A stretch of 64,000 nucleotides of DNA from Haemonchus contortus (GCA_000469685.2 LS997563.1:13679440-13743439); one strand, 5' to 3'. Numbered from the stretch's first letter, positions 43,874 through 56,900 are shown. Notes: generated from the sequence alone by a model not told the origin. Program-made: numbers and translations.

Positions 43874-44748
43874 TAGGTTGGAAGGAGAGTCCTGCGACAC
43901 ATTGAAGGTCTTCTTAAAATCATTTCTGAAATTTTTCAGGCCAATCAATTTTCGGTAATATATTTACCAAAGAGGTCAACAACCTTCTATTATCCTTTGA
44001 GTAAATCACTGATGCCTTTTATCCAAGAGCGAGGAAGCTGTGACTCAAAGAATTAATTGACTGTCTTTTTCAGATCACATTAAGTTACGATTTTTTTTTC
44101 CACAACGGGATGCTCAAGAAGGCGGAGTGTATGGTATGTAAAAGGGGCAACACTTGGGGAGTACGACTGATGAACAGCCTGGAAACAATTGGAATCGTAG
44201 AACTTTTGACGCGTGTTTAAAGCGAAATTCCGACGTGCGTTGACCCTCTGTAGGGACCTGATTTACGGTTTTGATCGTCCTTCTCTAACCCCGCTGGCCA
44301 AATTTCAGGGACCATGGGGGCAACCGATAGCTGTGTCCATGTAGTCTGCGTTTAGCAACTTATAGTGTATGGATCTCTTCAACCTCCTTTGAATTAAGGG
44401 ACGATGCTTGTGTTACTTCGAAGACTAGTATCTCCTCCAGTGAAGCGTTCCAACCAATTGTTGACCGTTGATAGGTGAGCAGTGCCAGCACTGAATAAGT
44501 TGCTGATAATTTGAGCCGCTACACCCACGTTTTTCCCCTGGCTTAGAAGAAGGTGATCGTACGAATCGGGTGTTGTCCATTTACTGACCGCAATGCTGCT
44601 TAAGCCCACACGCGTGCCCTTATTTACACATGTGTTGATTACCTGAGGAATGTCCTACAAGTTTATCACCCTTGCTACCGTATTCACACTGTTGATACAA
44701 ATTGTCGACGCTTCAAATTTTTTGTCGCAGGACTTTCCTTCCAACCAA
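43874..44748 (-). pseudogene. Internally deleted mariner element, copy 2
   Basis: The ends are TAGGTTGGAAGGAGAGTCCT and, inverted, AGGACTTTCCTTCCAACCAA. Minus frame 44394-44609 reads GKNVGVAAQIISNLFSAGTA and LERFTGGDTSL, the mariner N-terminal helix-turn-helix. It aligns with 12259-13140 along its whole length, including non-coding parts (GATGCTTGTGTTACTTCGAA against GATGCTTACGTGACTTCGAA). No catalytic triad was found. Confidence 0.82.
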
Positions 44749-44749
44749 T

Positions 44750-46685
44750 AGTAGGTCCAAAAAAGAATGGGCGGACAGCCGAGACGGATTTTTTTCTGAA
44801 CAACTCTACGACGAATGTGCCAAGTATCGCTATCTTGCAGCTCCTGCTAACGATTTTCCCCGCAGGCAGTTGTGCTCTTGTCTCATAATTCATATCTTCA
44901 GTAATGACGATGACGGATTGTTTTTGATTGCACATCGTCGGCTACTATGCCGTTCATCCCTAGCCGGTCACTACCCACTCATGAAAGCAGTTAATCCTTT
45001 TCTCAAAAAAATAGCGTCAAAAATAGCGTGCTAACGTCATGTGTTTTCCTCACCTTCTGGATTTCAAGGACAGTTGCTATAGATGAAGGGATGACCTGTA
45101 GTAGCTGCAAAAATAATGCCCTTCCGACAGAACAGTCTACTAATCAGCCGCCTCGAAGTGTTGGCAGCTCGGTAGGGAGTTCGAGCGAGTTTCAGTGGCG
45201 TGAAGGTTCAAATCGTCTCTTTGAATCGCCATGTTGACTTTGACGGTATGCAGTAGGCTTACTCGGACGTTTAAGGGCGGGCTTGTAGCTGAGATGTGGG
45301 GTTTTTTGTAGAAGTTGAGGACTTTTTTCTGTATCAGTACCCCACATCATTCATTAGGTGATACCGTTTTTATTTAAATGATGCATTTTCATGAAATTCT
45401 CATGTTCTTATTTTTTAAATGGAATTCTTGGAGAAATCCGCGTCTGGTTTACGATACAGATTTCTTTTTTTCCTATTCAGATTTAGGCTCCATTTCCAAT
45501 CTTCGAAGTAGTATAAGTGCTCCAGATGGTAAAAGCTAGCCAAACCTATATCTTTTCAAAATTCTTTGTCTTCTGTCGGGAAATAAAACAATTTTTGAGA
45601 TGGCCCTTGTACTCAATCACGTCTTTCTCTCAACATTCTTTGTTACTCCGAAAATTCACAGATTTCGATTCCTGCCCGTGAATTCTCAGGCAGAAATTTC
45701 TACTAAGGGGACCGTGAATTTGAGCTCTAACGCTGAGAAGAAGCTATGGACCCGTGAATCACAATACTGTTTGATTTCGTTATCTTCAAGGTAGACATTC
45801 GAAGCGATGACGTCTTTATCGTTAAAAACAAAAGTACAACCAAATAAAGCAAAGTAACGTCTCAACTCAGATATGGAGCACTGCCAGAATATAGAATGTA
45901 GGGGGAGCATTCCCAGACCATCCTGAAACCGTTCCTGTAATGATTCTTGTAACCAAAAATAGGACCTCAAAGTATGGTCGCTCCGGCTGATTCTTGTCTG
46001 CAAGCCTCCCATTTCACAGGCACCAAATTTGAGCCTACTTGTAGTGAATTTCAAAGTTGAGCACACATTTTTGCAGAACAGTTCAATATTTTTTTCGAGG
46101 GTCTAGAGAATATGCAACGAGTTCAGGATTACTAGAATTTTTCCGAACTCGATTGGGATTATTCAGAATTTTTCATTGAAAGACTTGTGGTTCTTAAATG
46201 TACCTCCCGAAAAGTAGAAAATGAAATGGCCTCTCATTTTTGACGTTCTTTGGGTTAAGACATTTATGACATTCATCTTGAAAGCAACCCTTTTACCATT
46301 AATTTCGAAAGCTAGGGGAATCCCCAATAAATGTTACTTGAACAATGCCGAGTTTAATTGAGAGTCGGTCATGAAATTCCTTTTACCTGCAGTCCATCTG
46401 ACAATGAGCTGTAGGTAAGGGCTGAACAACTTTATGTGCAGTAGAAGTATTTCTGTTAGAAAGCATATCAGCTTGTAGAACTCGAAGAAAATGAAGACGA
46501 TGTATTCCATCTAACTTGTGGGGACCATCAGTATTACTCTCTCTCGGTGGAAATATTCTTTTTCAAAAAGATCTGCCTAGAATTTTCTTGAAAACCCAGA
46601 ACCTCTCTGAACCCATTCCCGATCCCGATTTCTGCTAATATCGTATATTTATTCATAATTTTTGTTTTCTTTTTTCCTTCAATTT
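44750..46685. other. Unassigned; one 126-codon minus frame
   Basis: The minus frame 45686-46066 (MCSTLKFTTSRLKFGACEMG...) has no recognised domain and is overlapped by a plus frame. It may be chance. No repeat was matched. Confidence 0.35.
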
Positions 46686-46689
46686 CTTG

Positions 46690-46820
46690 TCGACCAAGTG
46701 CTGTCATCAGGCTGCTGCGCCTCAAACTAGCTAGATGTTCTTTAGGCAAGTAGCTAGTTGTCTTCCTGTTTCTCCGATATACGCTAATCGGCATGTCCTG
46801 CATTTGACCTCGTTGTTCAT
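46690..46820 (-). pseudogene. Penelope-like GIY-YIG fragment, frameshifted
   Basis: The minus strand reads MNNEVKCRTCRLAYIGETGR, then QLATCL, and after a one-base shift KEHLASLRRSS. The CxxC, the YIGETGR and the following LKEH pattern are those of the GIY-YIG endonuclease domain of Penelope-like retroelements. It covers the part of the domain missing from 1034-1266. Confidence 0.72.
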
Positions 46821-46884
46821 GCCTATCGGTAGGCAAGCGCCTACTTTTCTATAAGATTATGTGATGCTATCAAAGAATAAGGTC

Positions 46885-47165
46885 TTTGGGCGTTGATCGA
46901 TCCCGTCTGGGTGAGGCGTCCCCGCATGATTTCCACTCAAAATCGTATGGCGTATTGAATGCCTGTGTGGCCTATACAATTACTCGCGGAGCGAGCCGAT
47001 ATACAAGTCAATGCTTTTATCCTCCTGGACGAGGCTGTTAACAATTGACCGGCCCTGGAGAGACGGAAGGCTCGACTGGCCGAGGCGGATGTCGATCCGA
47101 GATCTGAACTCATGACCATGCGTGTGTGATAGTGCTCCGCTTGCCATTACACCATTTTTGCCCTT
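46885..47165 (-). repeat. tRNA-derived SINE copy S4, inverted
   Basis: 3' end GGGCGTTGATCGATCCCGTC; body CGTATGGCGTATTGAATGCC and TTTTATCCTCCTGGACGAGG; head CGAGATCTGAACTCATGACC and TAGTGCTCCGCTTGCCATTA. It is full length and lies next to the Penelope-like fragment. Confidence 0.82.
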
Positions 47166-47169
47166 GGCT

Positions 47170-47695
47170 TTATCATTAGGATTTCTCACTTAATGGACAA
47201 ATTTTTTCGGCCCGGCTTCAAGAATGCCCCATTGTGCCTTCTAATAGGTTTATCAGAGGTGAACGGACGAGAGAGATAGTTCGATCTGGCGCGTAGCTCT
47301 TTGCATATCAGGAGTGCACTTTTTTCACTGCTCTGTGACACTGTATATCGGTTCACAGCAGCTACCTCACAAGTCGTCGTCGTAATTCATGAGGTTCCTC
47401 TTCACTCGTTCAGCTACTTGTTGCTGTTTTCTACATGTTGTTGACGAATGCACATTCATCGTCTAGAGAATGAGCTGATGCGTGAAGAAAGATGTTCACA
47501 GAACTAGCTTTGCGATACTAATTCACACTGACAACGCCACTGGATACTTTGACTTGTGTGCTGAGATAAAGGGACCAACTGTCACGTGGTCTTCTCATGT
47601 ACTTTCAGGTACTGTGACTGATGCAGGTTAAGTACACATTCCCTAACCAGAGCGAAGCAATGTCGCATGACTCAATTACGTTACAGAGGACTGAG
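47170..47695. other. No gene recognised
   Basis: No supported feature. Confidence 0.45.
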
Positions 47696-47699
47696 GTGT

Positions 47700-47952
47700 C
47701 GGGGAGACGGGCGTTAGGAACGATTTTGGGTAATCGATTTGCCGCACGCGGCTATCGCGGACCACTCATTCGCCGTTATTACAGCTCTAGCGTTCTTCAT
47801 ACGCTCAATCAATATACGATCATTATACATAATTCTACTATTAGTACTTTTGTTCTTGTATTTCTTACCTACTGCTGCATCCTGCTACATTCCTTCGCGC
47901 GCGACGCCCCTCTCACCGCGACGCGGCCATTTCGTTCCTAACGCACCACACC
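47700..47952 (+). mobile_element. GC-rich element R4, copy 4 (about 253 bp)
   Basis: It starts CGGGGAGACGGGCGTTAGGA and ends TTTCGTTCCTAACGCACCAC, giving imperfect terminal inverted repeats around GCGTTAGGAACGA. The interior matches the 40700 copy (GCCGCACGCGGCTATCGCGG; CATTCCTTCGCGCGCGACGC). GAGGT flanks both sides and may be the remnant of the target duplication. Confidence 0.75.
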
Positions 47953-47993
47953 CGAGGTTACGGCTTTCAATCATTCATTAGAATCATTTTTGA

Positions 47994-48488
47994 GGGCACA
48001 GTTCACGATAAAAATGGCCTATGAGACATCCAGCTAGTTAAATTTGTGGTCCCCTCGTATAACATATGTGGCACTGTCATGTAGGAAACCGGCCTAGTTA
48101 GGTCGTTATAAAGCCTCAAAATTTGTCCTGCGTCTATCCTCAGACGAGTTTCAACAGCGTGGTAGAGGCTGACATTAACAAGGGAACCCATGATGGAAGT
48201 AAAACAACATATCCTAGAGCGAAGTGAAAGGCAATGCTGGACAGTGGCCTGATGTAGTCAGATATTTGCACAATTGCAACAACTGAAATCTCGTCCAAAC
48301 AACCCTTCCATGTCATTTTCCTCATGGTAATCTCGTACAACCTCTAGTTTCACTAGATTTGAGAAGCCTCTTTTTCGCAGAATCGGCAAATTTTCCCGCT
48401 CCCATCACCACCGATGCACTATTACCAAACATAATAAATTCTGCTTTTCAACTTAAATAGGGTGTCAAAATTATTATGAATTGTGCAT
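47994..48488 (+). mobile_element. TTAA MITE, copy D (495 bp)
   Basis: It starts GGGCACAGTTCACGATAAAA and ends ATTATTATGAATTGTGCAT. The interior follows copies B and C (CCGGCCTAGTTAGG, AAGGGAACCCATGATGGAAG). The TTAA flanks have decayed. It lies 40 bp from an R4 element. Confidence 0.85.
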
Positions 48489-48489
48489 T

Positions 48490-49298
48490 CAAAATTCTGA
48501 GTGGAAACAAAGTTTTGTGGTCGAAACCAGCTATGTTTTTCATCTGGTGCAATTACATTTGAAGGTGCTTTCCAATCAATTCTTGTGATTGGCCCCGCAA
48601 AAGTGTAGCGATAGTGTCTGGACGGTACCACCTCAATTCTGACTACCTATGACGTTGAGTACGGTAACTATAAGTCACATATATAATAGTTTCGCCCTAC
48701 CTGGCACATCCCAAGTTTTATGCAGTTCAACTCTTTGAGCAGCATTTCTTTCCTCGGCAGCCCACTTATGAGCTGAGTTGCCCTTTTGCAAAATCCTTCC
48801 GAGAATACTTAAACTATTAGAGATGCAATCAACTAAACTAACGAGCCGCACAACTTTTTTGAGTGTGCTTGATAAACCGTTCCACTTTTTTGTATTAATG
48901 AAAATTAGGCGAGGTAGTGGGAAGGTAGAGAATGGGCAATTACTTTGTCTATAGTGCTGATTCGGAACCTCATTTCTACCACAAGTAAGTTCGGGCCAAA
49001 CTGTGCCTACTGCTGATCAACGTTTCAAAACATCAAAAACAATTGAGAAAGCCATCCCGCACCTTCCCTGAGCTTTCCTGACTTGTCCTCGTTCTCTTTA
49101 TTATTTTAACATGCTCCGATACCTTGGAGAATTCATTCAAGTAGGAACTTGGTCCGGTCTTGATCCTTTCCACGTAATTAAGCAGCAACTATTCGGCTTT
49201 CGTCTTCTTTCAAATGAACCATACCTAATCTAGTCGGGATCGAGCCTTCATCATCACCTCTGATCAACGCAAAACCCCTGATGGTTCGCGAGACATGG
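48490..49298. other. No gene recognised
   Basis: No supported feature. Confidence 0.45.
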
Positions 49299-49299
49299 T

Positions 49300-49740
49300 A
49301 CTTCTCTTCGGCGAGCTTCAGTGGTAGCTACCGCCTCCTTCCACAGGGAATTGGAACCTTCACCTCATAGGGGGGACGCACGATTCGTGCGATTTGGGGT
49401 GCCGCGGCAAATTGCGCGGCGAAGTTCATAGCTGTTCTGACGACTTTAGCGCCTATTATTGGGGCCCAATTTTGAAGTAGAGTAGATTAGTAGGATCAGC
49501 TGACCTACTAATCTGTTTTACTCCAAGTTTGTACCTCAATAATAGGCGCCAGAGTCGTTTGAACCGTCATGAATTTCGCCGCACACTTTGCCGCGTGCAC
49601 CGAGAATCGCACGAATCGGTACACACCTACCTCATAACGTGCGACTGCGCGCAATCGGGTGCGGCGAGCACGGCGCGATTTCTGGGGAGAATGACCCACA
49701 CCTGTGGTTTCCTGGCAAACGATGCGGGTGAGGGGTGACA
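49300..49740 (+). repeat. R5 repeat, interrupted by FB3
   Basis: The left part (GGTACTTCTCTTCGGCGAG; CACAGGGAATTGGAACCTTC) and right part (CGGGTGCGGCGAGCACGGCG; TTCTGGGGAGAATGACCC) rejoin into the order seen at 8741-8930. FB3 lies between them at 49371-49628. Confidence 0.65.
49371..49628 (-). mobile_element. Foldback element FB3 (258 bp), inverted, with target duplication
   Basis: Flanked by ACCTCATAG (49362-49370) and ACCTCATAA (49629-49637). It begins GGGGGACGCAC and ends GTACACACCT, the reverse complement of the FB1/FB2 ends. The palindrome 49381-49618 is centred on ATCAGCTGAC. The outer arm (CGATTCGTGCGATTTGGGGT) differs from FB1 and FB2 but pairs with its own partner. Confidence 0.85.
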
Positions 49741-49744
49741 TGCA

Positions 49745-50435
49745 ACTCGGACAACACGTTGAAATCTCTTGTATGTAGTCATCGGTAGTATCTGCTTGCC
49801 TTCATTGCTCTTAAAAATGACCTTCTTTGACTACTGGATTCATGAACCATGGTAGTGCAACGAGTGCTATGGAAGTTTAATCTTTTGGGAAGGAAACTAA
49901 TAATCTCTGAGCAGACGCTCATAAAAAGTTCCACTCATAAGTGCAACTCTCAGGGAACATATGAATACAATGTGCGTGCGTGCAAGTACGGTAGTGCGCT
50001 TGAAAGGAGGTCTCTTGTGCCCTTATCTCCTGAATATCCTTTTAGGCTTCGAGGATTAGCATAATCTGAAAATTGAAATTCGAAAAACCTTGGGTAGAAA
50101 TCGTCTGATAAGATGAGAGGCCTAATAGTCTTGGGAGTCACGGCTTCACGGAACGTTCGATTGAAGGGCAGTTCTAGATTGTGCTCAGAGATCAAAACCC
50201 ATTTTCGTCTTCATAAGCTGAGAATCCCACTAGAATCAGCCTGTGGCCCCTAAGGGTAGCACAAAGGGCGCTGTCGGGTTGGTAAACGGTCTGCAAGAAG
50301 TGCACCAGAACCGGCTTTAACGTTCACACCCAAAGGCGGACGAGATTTTAGACGAGTCATCGAGGCCGTAGAGGTTGCACTATTCGTACTAAAATGCTTA
50401 TGTTGCACTCAGGCAGCTTATGTATTGTATTGCTA
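49745..50435. other. No gene recognised
   Basis: No supported feature; some of the right part may be the eroded left end of the MITE that ends at 50630. Confidence 0.4.
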
Positions 50436-50439
50436 GCTG

Positions 50440-50630
50440 CACGCAAGGACACGTTCGCCCAAACACCCCTCCCACACCATTTTCAGGCCCCATATTTCCA
50501 TCCCCGATCATTTTATCTCTTTGGAAACACCGATTCTTATGCTTTCTTCACCTCCATCGTACCATTCTGCACCTTCTCTTTCATTTTTCGTCATAATCTA
50601 AACAACCCAAAATTATCGTGAACTGTGCCT
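50440..50630 (+). mobile_element. TTAA MITE subfamily 2, copy I, right part
   Basis: It ends AAAATTATCGTGAACTGTGC plus CT, followed by TTAA at 50631-50634. CTTTGGAAACACCGAT, CTTCACCTC and the CGTCATAATCT block match copy H (10351-11017). The left end is not found. Confidence 0.75.
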
Positions 50631-50634
50631 TTAA

Positions 50635-53600
50635 GAGAATACAGATACTCTGAAATCTTAAAAATTCATATGCTCTTATTGAGCTTCGAAAACTTCATGT
50701 GACCAGTTTCGGGGCGCCTTCATTTCCATCCCTTCGAAAACCTCTTGGGGGAAGTTCATGACTCATTTACATACCAATTTTTTTCATTCAGAGCTGCAGT
50801 TTTCTTTGAGCCGTAGCAAGGAGGCAATCTGAGGCTCATGCTCAATCGACCAAGTCCTTTATACCATGCTTGTTCCGCTTGGCTCACCTCAGGGAAGTAG
50901 CTGCCGTTCCAAAGATTATCCGGAAAGGTTAATCAGTGATTACTGCATTATATCAGGAATGATTGGACCAACGACTACTAGCACGTATTCATAAGGATTA
51001 TCTTACGGAGCTGAGAGATTGCATTAGACTAGAAGGAAGTATGAGCTGGAGCAGCCACTTAAGGCACGTCATAAATAAAGACCTTCAAGGAAAGTCATTC
51101 TTCACATCGGCCTCTGCTGACCTGGAAAGATTCAGCAAAAATTCAGCAATTTCAAGCTTTTTAAGTCTATTTTGGTTCTGAAAACAGTGGCTTCTGTTCC
51201 GCTTGGCAGATTTCCAAAAGTAACATTTCATGCTTCTCTGCCATTATGAACTCTAACAACAGCATTTCAATCGGGTACTCAAACGAAGCGCTGCACCCGA
51301 AGTTATCAGTTACTCAGCTCCTTCCTGATTCAGCCATTGGGATGATGAATATGATCAATCTGGGAGGGGTGCAAACTGACCGATGACTCAGGTCGGCTCA
51401 AATATGATATTGAAATTACTCAGCTGAGCTGAATGGTCCATCAGCAATGAGGAAGAAACAGAAATGACCACCTGAAAACTTGCAAAACAAGTTCTTCATT
51501 ATGGTGTTGATTATTCGGGATGTGTGGGCACAACATCGCGATCGGGACATCACTAAGTGGGTGTTTGGGATGCGTCGTGGGGTTGCTGTCGTAGCACTCA
51601 GGCTCGCCACCTTGTCAGCGCTACTTCTCCGTGTCCATTTTGCCAACTGAGTTTCTTTCCCATGAAATATTCTCTACACACCTATTCATTTTATTGTATT
51701 CAACGCCTCGAAGAATTGAGCTAGTTAGGGGTACCCGAAATAGCTGACTTCACCCACGCAAACATAGAGACGGACATCCTTCATGTAATACTCTTGTTTT
51801 TTTTTTTTACATTTACTCAGCATACTTGTTTTCCGAAAACCGAATGGGCTCTGTTGAATTCTCCCCTTGCCTTTAATCATATCCTCCACCTGATGTAATG
51901 AATTTATTAAAGGGCACCATCGATGTGGGTGATAGATTTGAAAGCGCTTGCAGGTTCGATGTAGCATTCAGTCTTTTGGGTATTTCCTTCTATTTGTACC
52001 CTTTTTTCTGCTCTGTCTCTGTTCCCAGTCTCATTTTACCGGTGGAGGCTTTTTACTACAATATGGGAGCTTTTCCCAAAGAAATGCCTGTTTCCACCAT
52101 CATCGTAATCCACATCTCAGTGTTTCAGCTTAGACAATTTCTTTTCTGTGTTGCCACCTTCGCCTCCCTCACTTTCAGAGCTTAATGGGATTTCCAAACT
52201 CGAATTTTTTCCGGAAGCGAACTTCAAATTCACACTGAACTTTGATCAGAGATCCAGGTTTATGAATCAATTCTGGTATGCCTGATACAAATCGTGGGAA
52301 ATTTGGCACCAGAATTTTCTGAGCATCTTTCGTATAACCTTTTTTGCAAGTGCAGCTTATATTGAAGTCATAACTGTTACACACTCGTGTATATTAAAAT
52401 ATATTAATCAGGAATTGATTGTATTCTTGATAGTATTTCTTGATCCTTCTAATAGATATCAGCCATCACTAGAGAGAAAATCTCAAATTGATCTTTCTGA
52501 AAAAGACTGTATCTTTACCTACACCTTCGGGGTTTCAACACTTGTGACACTTAATCCTAGTTCACAGTCATGAATAATGGAATGTAGCCCCAAAGCAGCT
52601 ACGTGAAAGGTATGAAAGGTTTGATTCAGACGTATTAGAGTCCATTGCTTGAGAGATACACTTCAACAGCGTATCTACGGCTTTTCAAAAGCCATTCATC
52701 TCCGATGCATGCTATTTAGCCGGCGCTGTGATCGTTGAACCTGAACTTTCTCGGTGGAAGGGGCTTCTTAGGCACCAGACTTCGTAACCTTTCATTGGTA
52801 TTTTGCTTTCTGCTAGACGAAGATTATGAAAATTGCAGGAAATCACATTCTATAGACATCCTACGGAAAGTTCAGATCCACCAAGATAATGTCACCTGCT
52901 CGCTGCTCGAGTCTCACCTACATTTGCACACAGTGCGGCCAATCGTAAAGCCATTAGATTGCCCACGGGATGCCACCAATCAGTCTATGGAACGGTAGCT
53001 ACAGTAATGACGTGGAACCGTTTCTTCTTCATGTCTTGTGGAAGTTTGTATTTGAAAAAAATCAGCAAAGAACAAGCAGATTTATCATCTACCCTTTTCC
53101 TTACAATGTTGTTTTTACTAATTTTCTTCCTCTCTCCGAACTATCGCGCCGCGTCTTCGGAACTCGCGATATTTCTACTCGTGTTGCCCTCCACATGTCG
53201 GAATACCCCATCTAATTGTCCAAACTTTTCGAGTAGCTCGAATCATATCTTAGCTTTTTATTTGCAATGAGATCCGGAAGGCTCGGCTTTTCGTCATCAT
53301 GGCATGATCCTGCATGTAGACAATTAACACGAATTCATCTAGGTCAGCTACGCTATCTACGATCCTCAGGGCTAATCAGTGCAAACCGAGCTTACTTCTC
53401 GATGATGCACTTTTTTATGTGTGAAATAACAACAAAACAAACAACAAACAACTTAACAAACAATCTTCATGCGGATGTTAGTTTGAGTTTATTATTCACC
53501 GAGCCGTTTGTTGCCTATATATCTTTGATCTAACAGGCGTAGCTCTTGCGTAGTTGAGCTCCACCATTTCTTTTAGTTGAATCCAATTCACTTCAAGCAC

Positions 53601-55740
53601 CGGTGCATGGCTTCACCAAAGATCGTACCTCAGCACTACTCATCATGGGCCCTGGAGTTTGTAAAGTGTTCCATAGCCATTTCCTTGAGATTCAAGAAAG
53701 ACATAAAGATCCGAAAAGTTTGTCCGTTACACCTGCTTACCTCGTTATTTTGCAGGAACTCGTCCTAACCATTTGTATTACTTCTACCTAAAAGATAGTG
53801 GCCCTGTTATACGCCAACTTTGCCTGCCATTAGATGATATCTGTGAATTTTCGGGAATCTTTACAAATGAAATCCTTCTTTCGGAAGTTGTGAGATTGAA
53901 ATAATTGAACTCAGGGGTACAGCCATCGTACAACGTCCCGAAGGTGAATGTATAGCGTAATTCAAAGGGAATTAATCATGGCCGAGCACTTCGGTCTTGA
54001 GCAGCTTTTTGAATTTCATCCCAACAAATGCACTGCAACATGCAATGCTCCTAATTGGAACGCCCAGAAAAGGCTCACAGAATTCTATTATATCCGCTCA
54101 GTTCCCACACGCATCCCCCCAGTCATGTCATTCCAGGCTTCAGTCTTTCATTTGAAAACTCTTTAACAAGTATTCCTTGTGGGTACTCTACTTCACTGGC
54201 TATCGTCCGAACTCATACGCGTTACTGGAGGGGCCGATCATTCCTGTGTCTAAAATAAAGCGGAAATTTTGGTTGTCTTAGACTTCAGAACCGTGAACGT
54301 CTGTCCTTTGTCTATTAATTCTGTCACAGCCATTTCTATCACAGCTCCTTATCGTTTCTTACAATGACATTCATTCCCCTGAGGTGTCTCTTCCCAAACA
54401 GGACTCGTTCTTGGAGTTGGTAGGGGTCAATTTGACCGCCCGACGATCGACCTTACACTTTTGGGTGCCGTTACCCTTCTGGACATCCTGTACCAACCAT
54501 ATCAGACATTGCCATCGTTTAGCCAAGCAACGAAGTGTCGTGCCGATCGAGTTGCTTTTGGTGCCATTCTTTTTTCGTTTGCCCTCTTTCTTATGAGCCT
54601 TTTCCATTCGCTCTAATTGCTGCTTGCACGCCCATTGGCTTGTGGTGAAGGTTCACTCCACGAATACCCTTATTGAGTCATTTGTTCGACTGCTGGTAAT
54701 TCATGGGGGCCGCCGATGTTATCCGATGATTGTTCGCCCACGGTTCATTTGTGGATATTAGCGACATGCCCGCCCCGTTGCCCCATTTGCAGTCATTATT
54801 ACTTGCTAACTCTTTTATTTTCAGCTGCAATCATCCGACGCAAAGGCATCAAAGAAGAGACTCGTCGAAAGGACAGCTACAGGACATCGACGGCTATTAC
54901 GAGTTCTCTTAGCAAGTTCATGCTCATTTTCCTTCTCCTTTTACATTGTTTTGAGTAGGGGCCACAAAGTTCTTAACTCCATTTTGGAGTACAAAAATTT
55001 TTTGAAATCGTTTATTTCGTGTGGACATGGTGGTATCATCGATACCAAATGTCCAATCAAGAGCAAAATGAGTTTTGACACGGCCACGACTCTACTCTGG
55101 GTACTTTTTTAAGGTTTTTTTCTTTTTTGAAGGACTTCTATAGCAAAGATATTTTTTCAATTTCTCCATACATAAACCCCGCCAACTCGAAGAGGGCTCT
55201 CAATGACTCAATACATATGAAGCCCACGTTGAGGGAAAGGTACAATCTGCTTTTATCCCGTTTTATTTAAGTTCCATTGAATTCTTTTATTTTTGTATTT
55301 TTGCTTTATTTTCAAGCTCAACATTTTACTGCCTCTATATTTTTGATTATATCCACTTACCATTCCTTATCTAATTAATTTGTCACACCATTCCTACAGA
55401 GGCTCCTCCTTTACTGAAAAGTTCCGGTTCGGTCACTAACTAGGCTACGTGGTACGGCGTCAAACAGTCGATGGGGCGTAGAACTGTGAGCTGGAGGTCC
55501 TCAGGGGCTAGCCTGAAAAGGGCAATACTCGGACGTAACCTGTATGTATATGTTTCGGTTACGTTCACATCGTCGATTCCTAGTTCCTGTCTCCATAGAT
55601 TCAGGGAAACCATTTTCAGTGGGACTGGGGAGTGGCCTGAGGCTGTAGAGGAATCTTGCTCATCGTGATGTTCTTGTTAACAGCCTTCCTTCACCGCAGT
55701 ACGCCATATAAAAGTCTTACAAGCATGGCAAGTTGTAGGC
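50635..55740. other. Long stretch without recognised genes
   Basis: Many short frames on both strands, none with a domain. At 54371-54607 a Lys-rich 78-codon minus frame overlaps a 70-codon plus frame. TTTATTTTCAG at 54814-54824 is a good nematode splice acceptor followed by 29 open codons, but I cannot place it in a gene. An ACAAC/AAAC-rich patch lies at 53428-53465. No repeat family from elsewhere in the window was matched. Confidence 0.4.
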
Positions 55741-55744
55741 ATAA

Positions 55745-55800
55745 CTCTGGCCTCAAATGGGACTCGAACCCAAACTCTGCATTCCTGGTACCGTGTGGGC
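55745..55800 (-). repeat. tRNA-like sequence, partial
   Basis: The minus strand reads CACACGGTACCAGGAATGCA, then GAGTTTGGGTTCGAGTCCCA. The box B and its left flank parallel the tRNA-like sequences at 22575 and 14015. Confidence 0.4.
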
Positions 55801-55804
55801 AAAC

Positions 55805-56285
55805 GGATCTGGGTAGTGGGGGGACACATAAGCGTCAAGGTGTCCGCGAAACACAAGTACGGGTTCGAAAACCGTCCAAGGGCGAAATTTTGTCCACAAC
55901 ACCTTTTGTGAAAGTCTTGCTTGTAACCCCGGACTAAATACAGATCTAACTTAGCCAGAACATTTCATAATTCTGCTTTAAGTTTGAGCTTCCTTAGCAA
56001 TGTTTTCGGTGAAGGCACCTCGTTTTAAGTACGTAGCATGAAGCTCTCCTACTGAGCTTATTCTCTACAGGCCGTCTTCTCCAATAATCTTCTGGGTTCC
56101 TCCATTTTCGACTTATTTTTGCGAGTAAAACGCTGTTCATGCGACCTATTGTAGCAAGTACTTTCCATCTCGACCTATTCTACCAAAAGATCACCACCGA
56201 AGATCTGGCAGTTAACGATGGGAGGGAGATACGGCAGTAATTTTTAATCTACTTATGACATCAGAAATAGAGCAGCCTTAGAGAG
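55805..56285. other. No gene recognised
   Basis: No supported feature. Confidence 0.45.
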
Positions 56286-56289
56286 GCCT

Positions 56290-56345
56290 TAAATGGATGT
56301 CGAATGCGGAGGCGCAATTCTTGACGGGAATCAAGGACCAAAGAC
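56290..56345 (+). repeat. SINE 3' end fragment
   Basis: AAATGGATGTCGAATGCGGA then GGCGCAATTCTTGACGGGAA matches the SINE 3' end (GAATGGAAGTCGAATGCGTG). Confidence 0.6.
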
Positions 56346-56695
56346 TTTATATAGAGGCACTAAATATGGTGACTGCAGAGTGTCAGCCCTTTAATTGGTA
56401 TTTATTTTATTCCCAGCTGAGGATCAGTAAGTGATTCAGGATAATTGTTACGAACTTTCCTGTTATATAACACCTATTTGAATATACTCCCTTACTTCTC
56501 AATGAGCTAATTTTTGTGGTTCGCAACAACAAAACTGCATACTTCATACACCTCAGAGTCTGAAGAGTGCGATAACATACTGAACTGCCTTTGATTGCAT
56601 AGTTTTTGTGAACTTTGTTTAGCCCTTTAAGTCAATCCCTTGAGGAAGTAGCCAAGACTTGTGTCGAGAATTTTCAATGAGCATTATTTTTTGGT
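56346..56695. other. No gene recognised
   Basis: No supported feature. Confidence 0.45.
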
Positions 56696-56696
56696 G

Positions 56697-56900
56697 AGGC
56701 GTATGTGGTGGAGTGACAAGTACAGCACTTCACCCACGCATGGTCACTGGTTCGAATCCCGGACCGGTCTCCGCCTAGGCCTGCCAAGCCTTCCATCCCT
56801 CCGAGGTCGCTAAATTGCTATCAGATTCGTCTGGGAGGATAAATGCACTGTTGGCTTTGAGCTTGGTTGGTCTGGGCAGGTGTTGAACCGGAATTCGAAC
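56697..56900 (+). repeat. tRNA-derived SINE copy S5, 5' part
   Basis: Head GGTGGAGTGACAAGTACAGC and box B CTGGTTCGAATCCCGGACCG; body GCCAAGCCTTCCATCCCTCC and TTCGTCTGGGAGGATAAATG. The 3' part does not follow, and the sequence runs towards a microsatellite. Confidence 0.78.

Noticed and set aside
54814..54912. Exon after the acceptor TTTATTTTCAG
   Set aside because: A good acceptor and 29 open codons, but no donor, partner exon or protein similarity that I can see.
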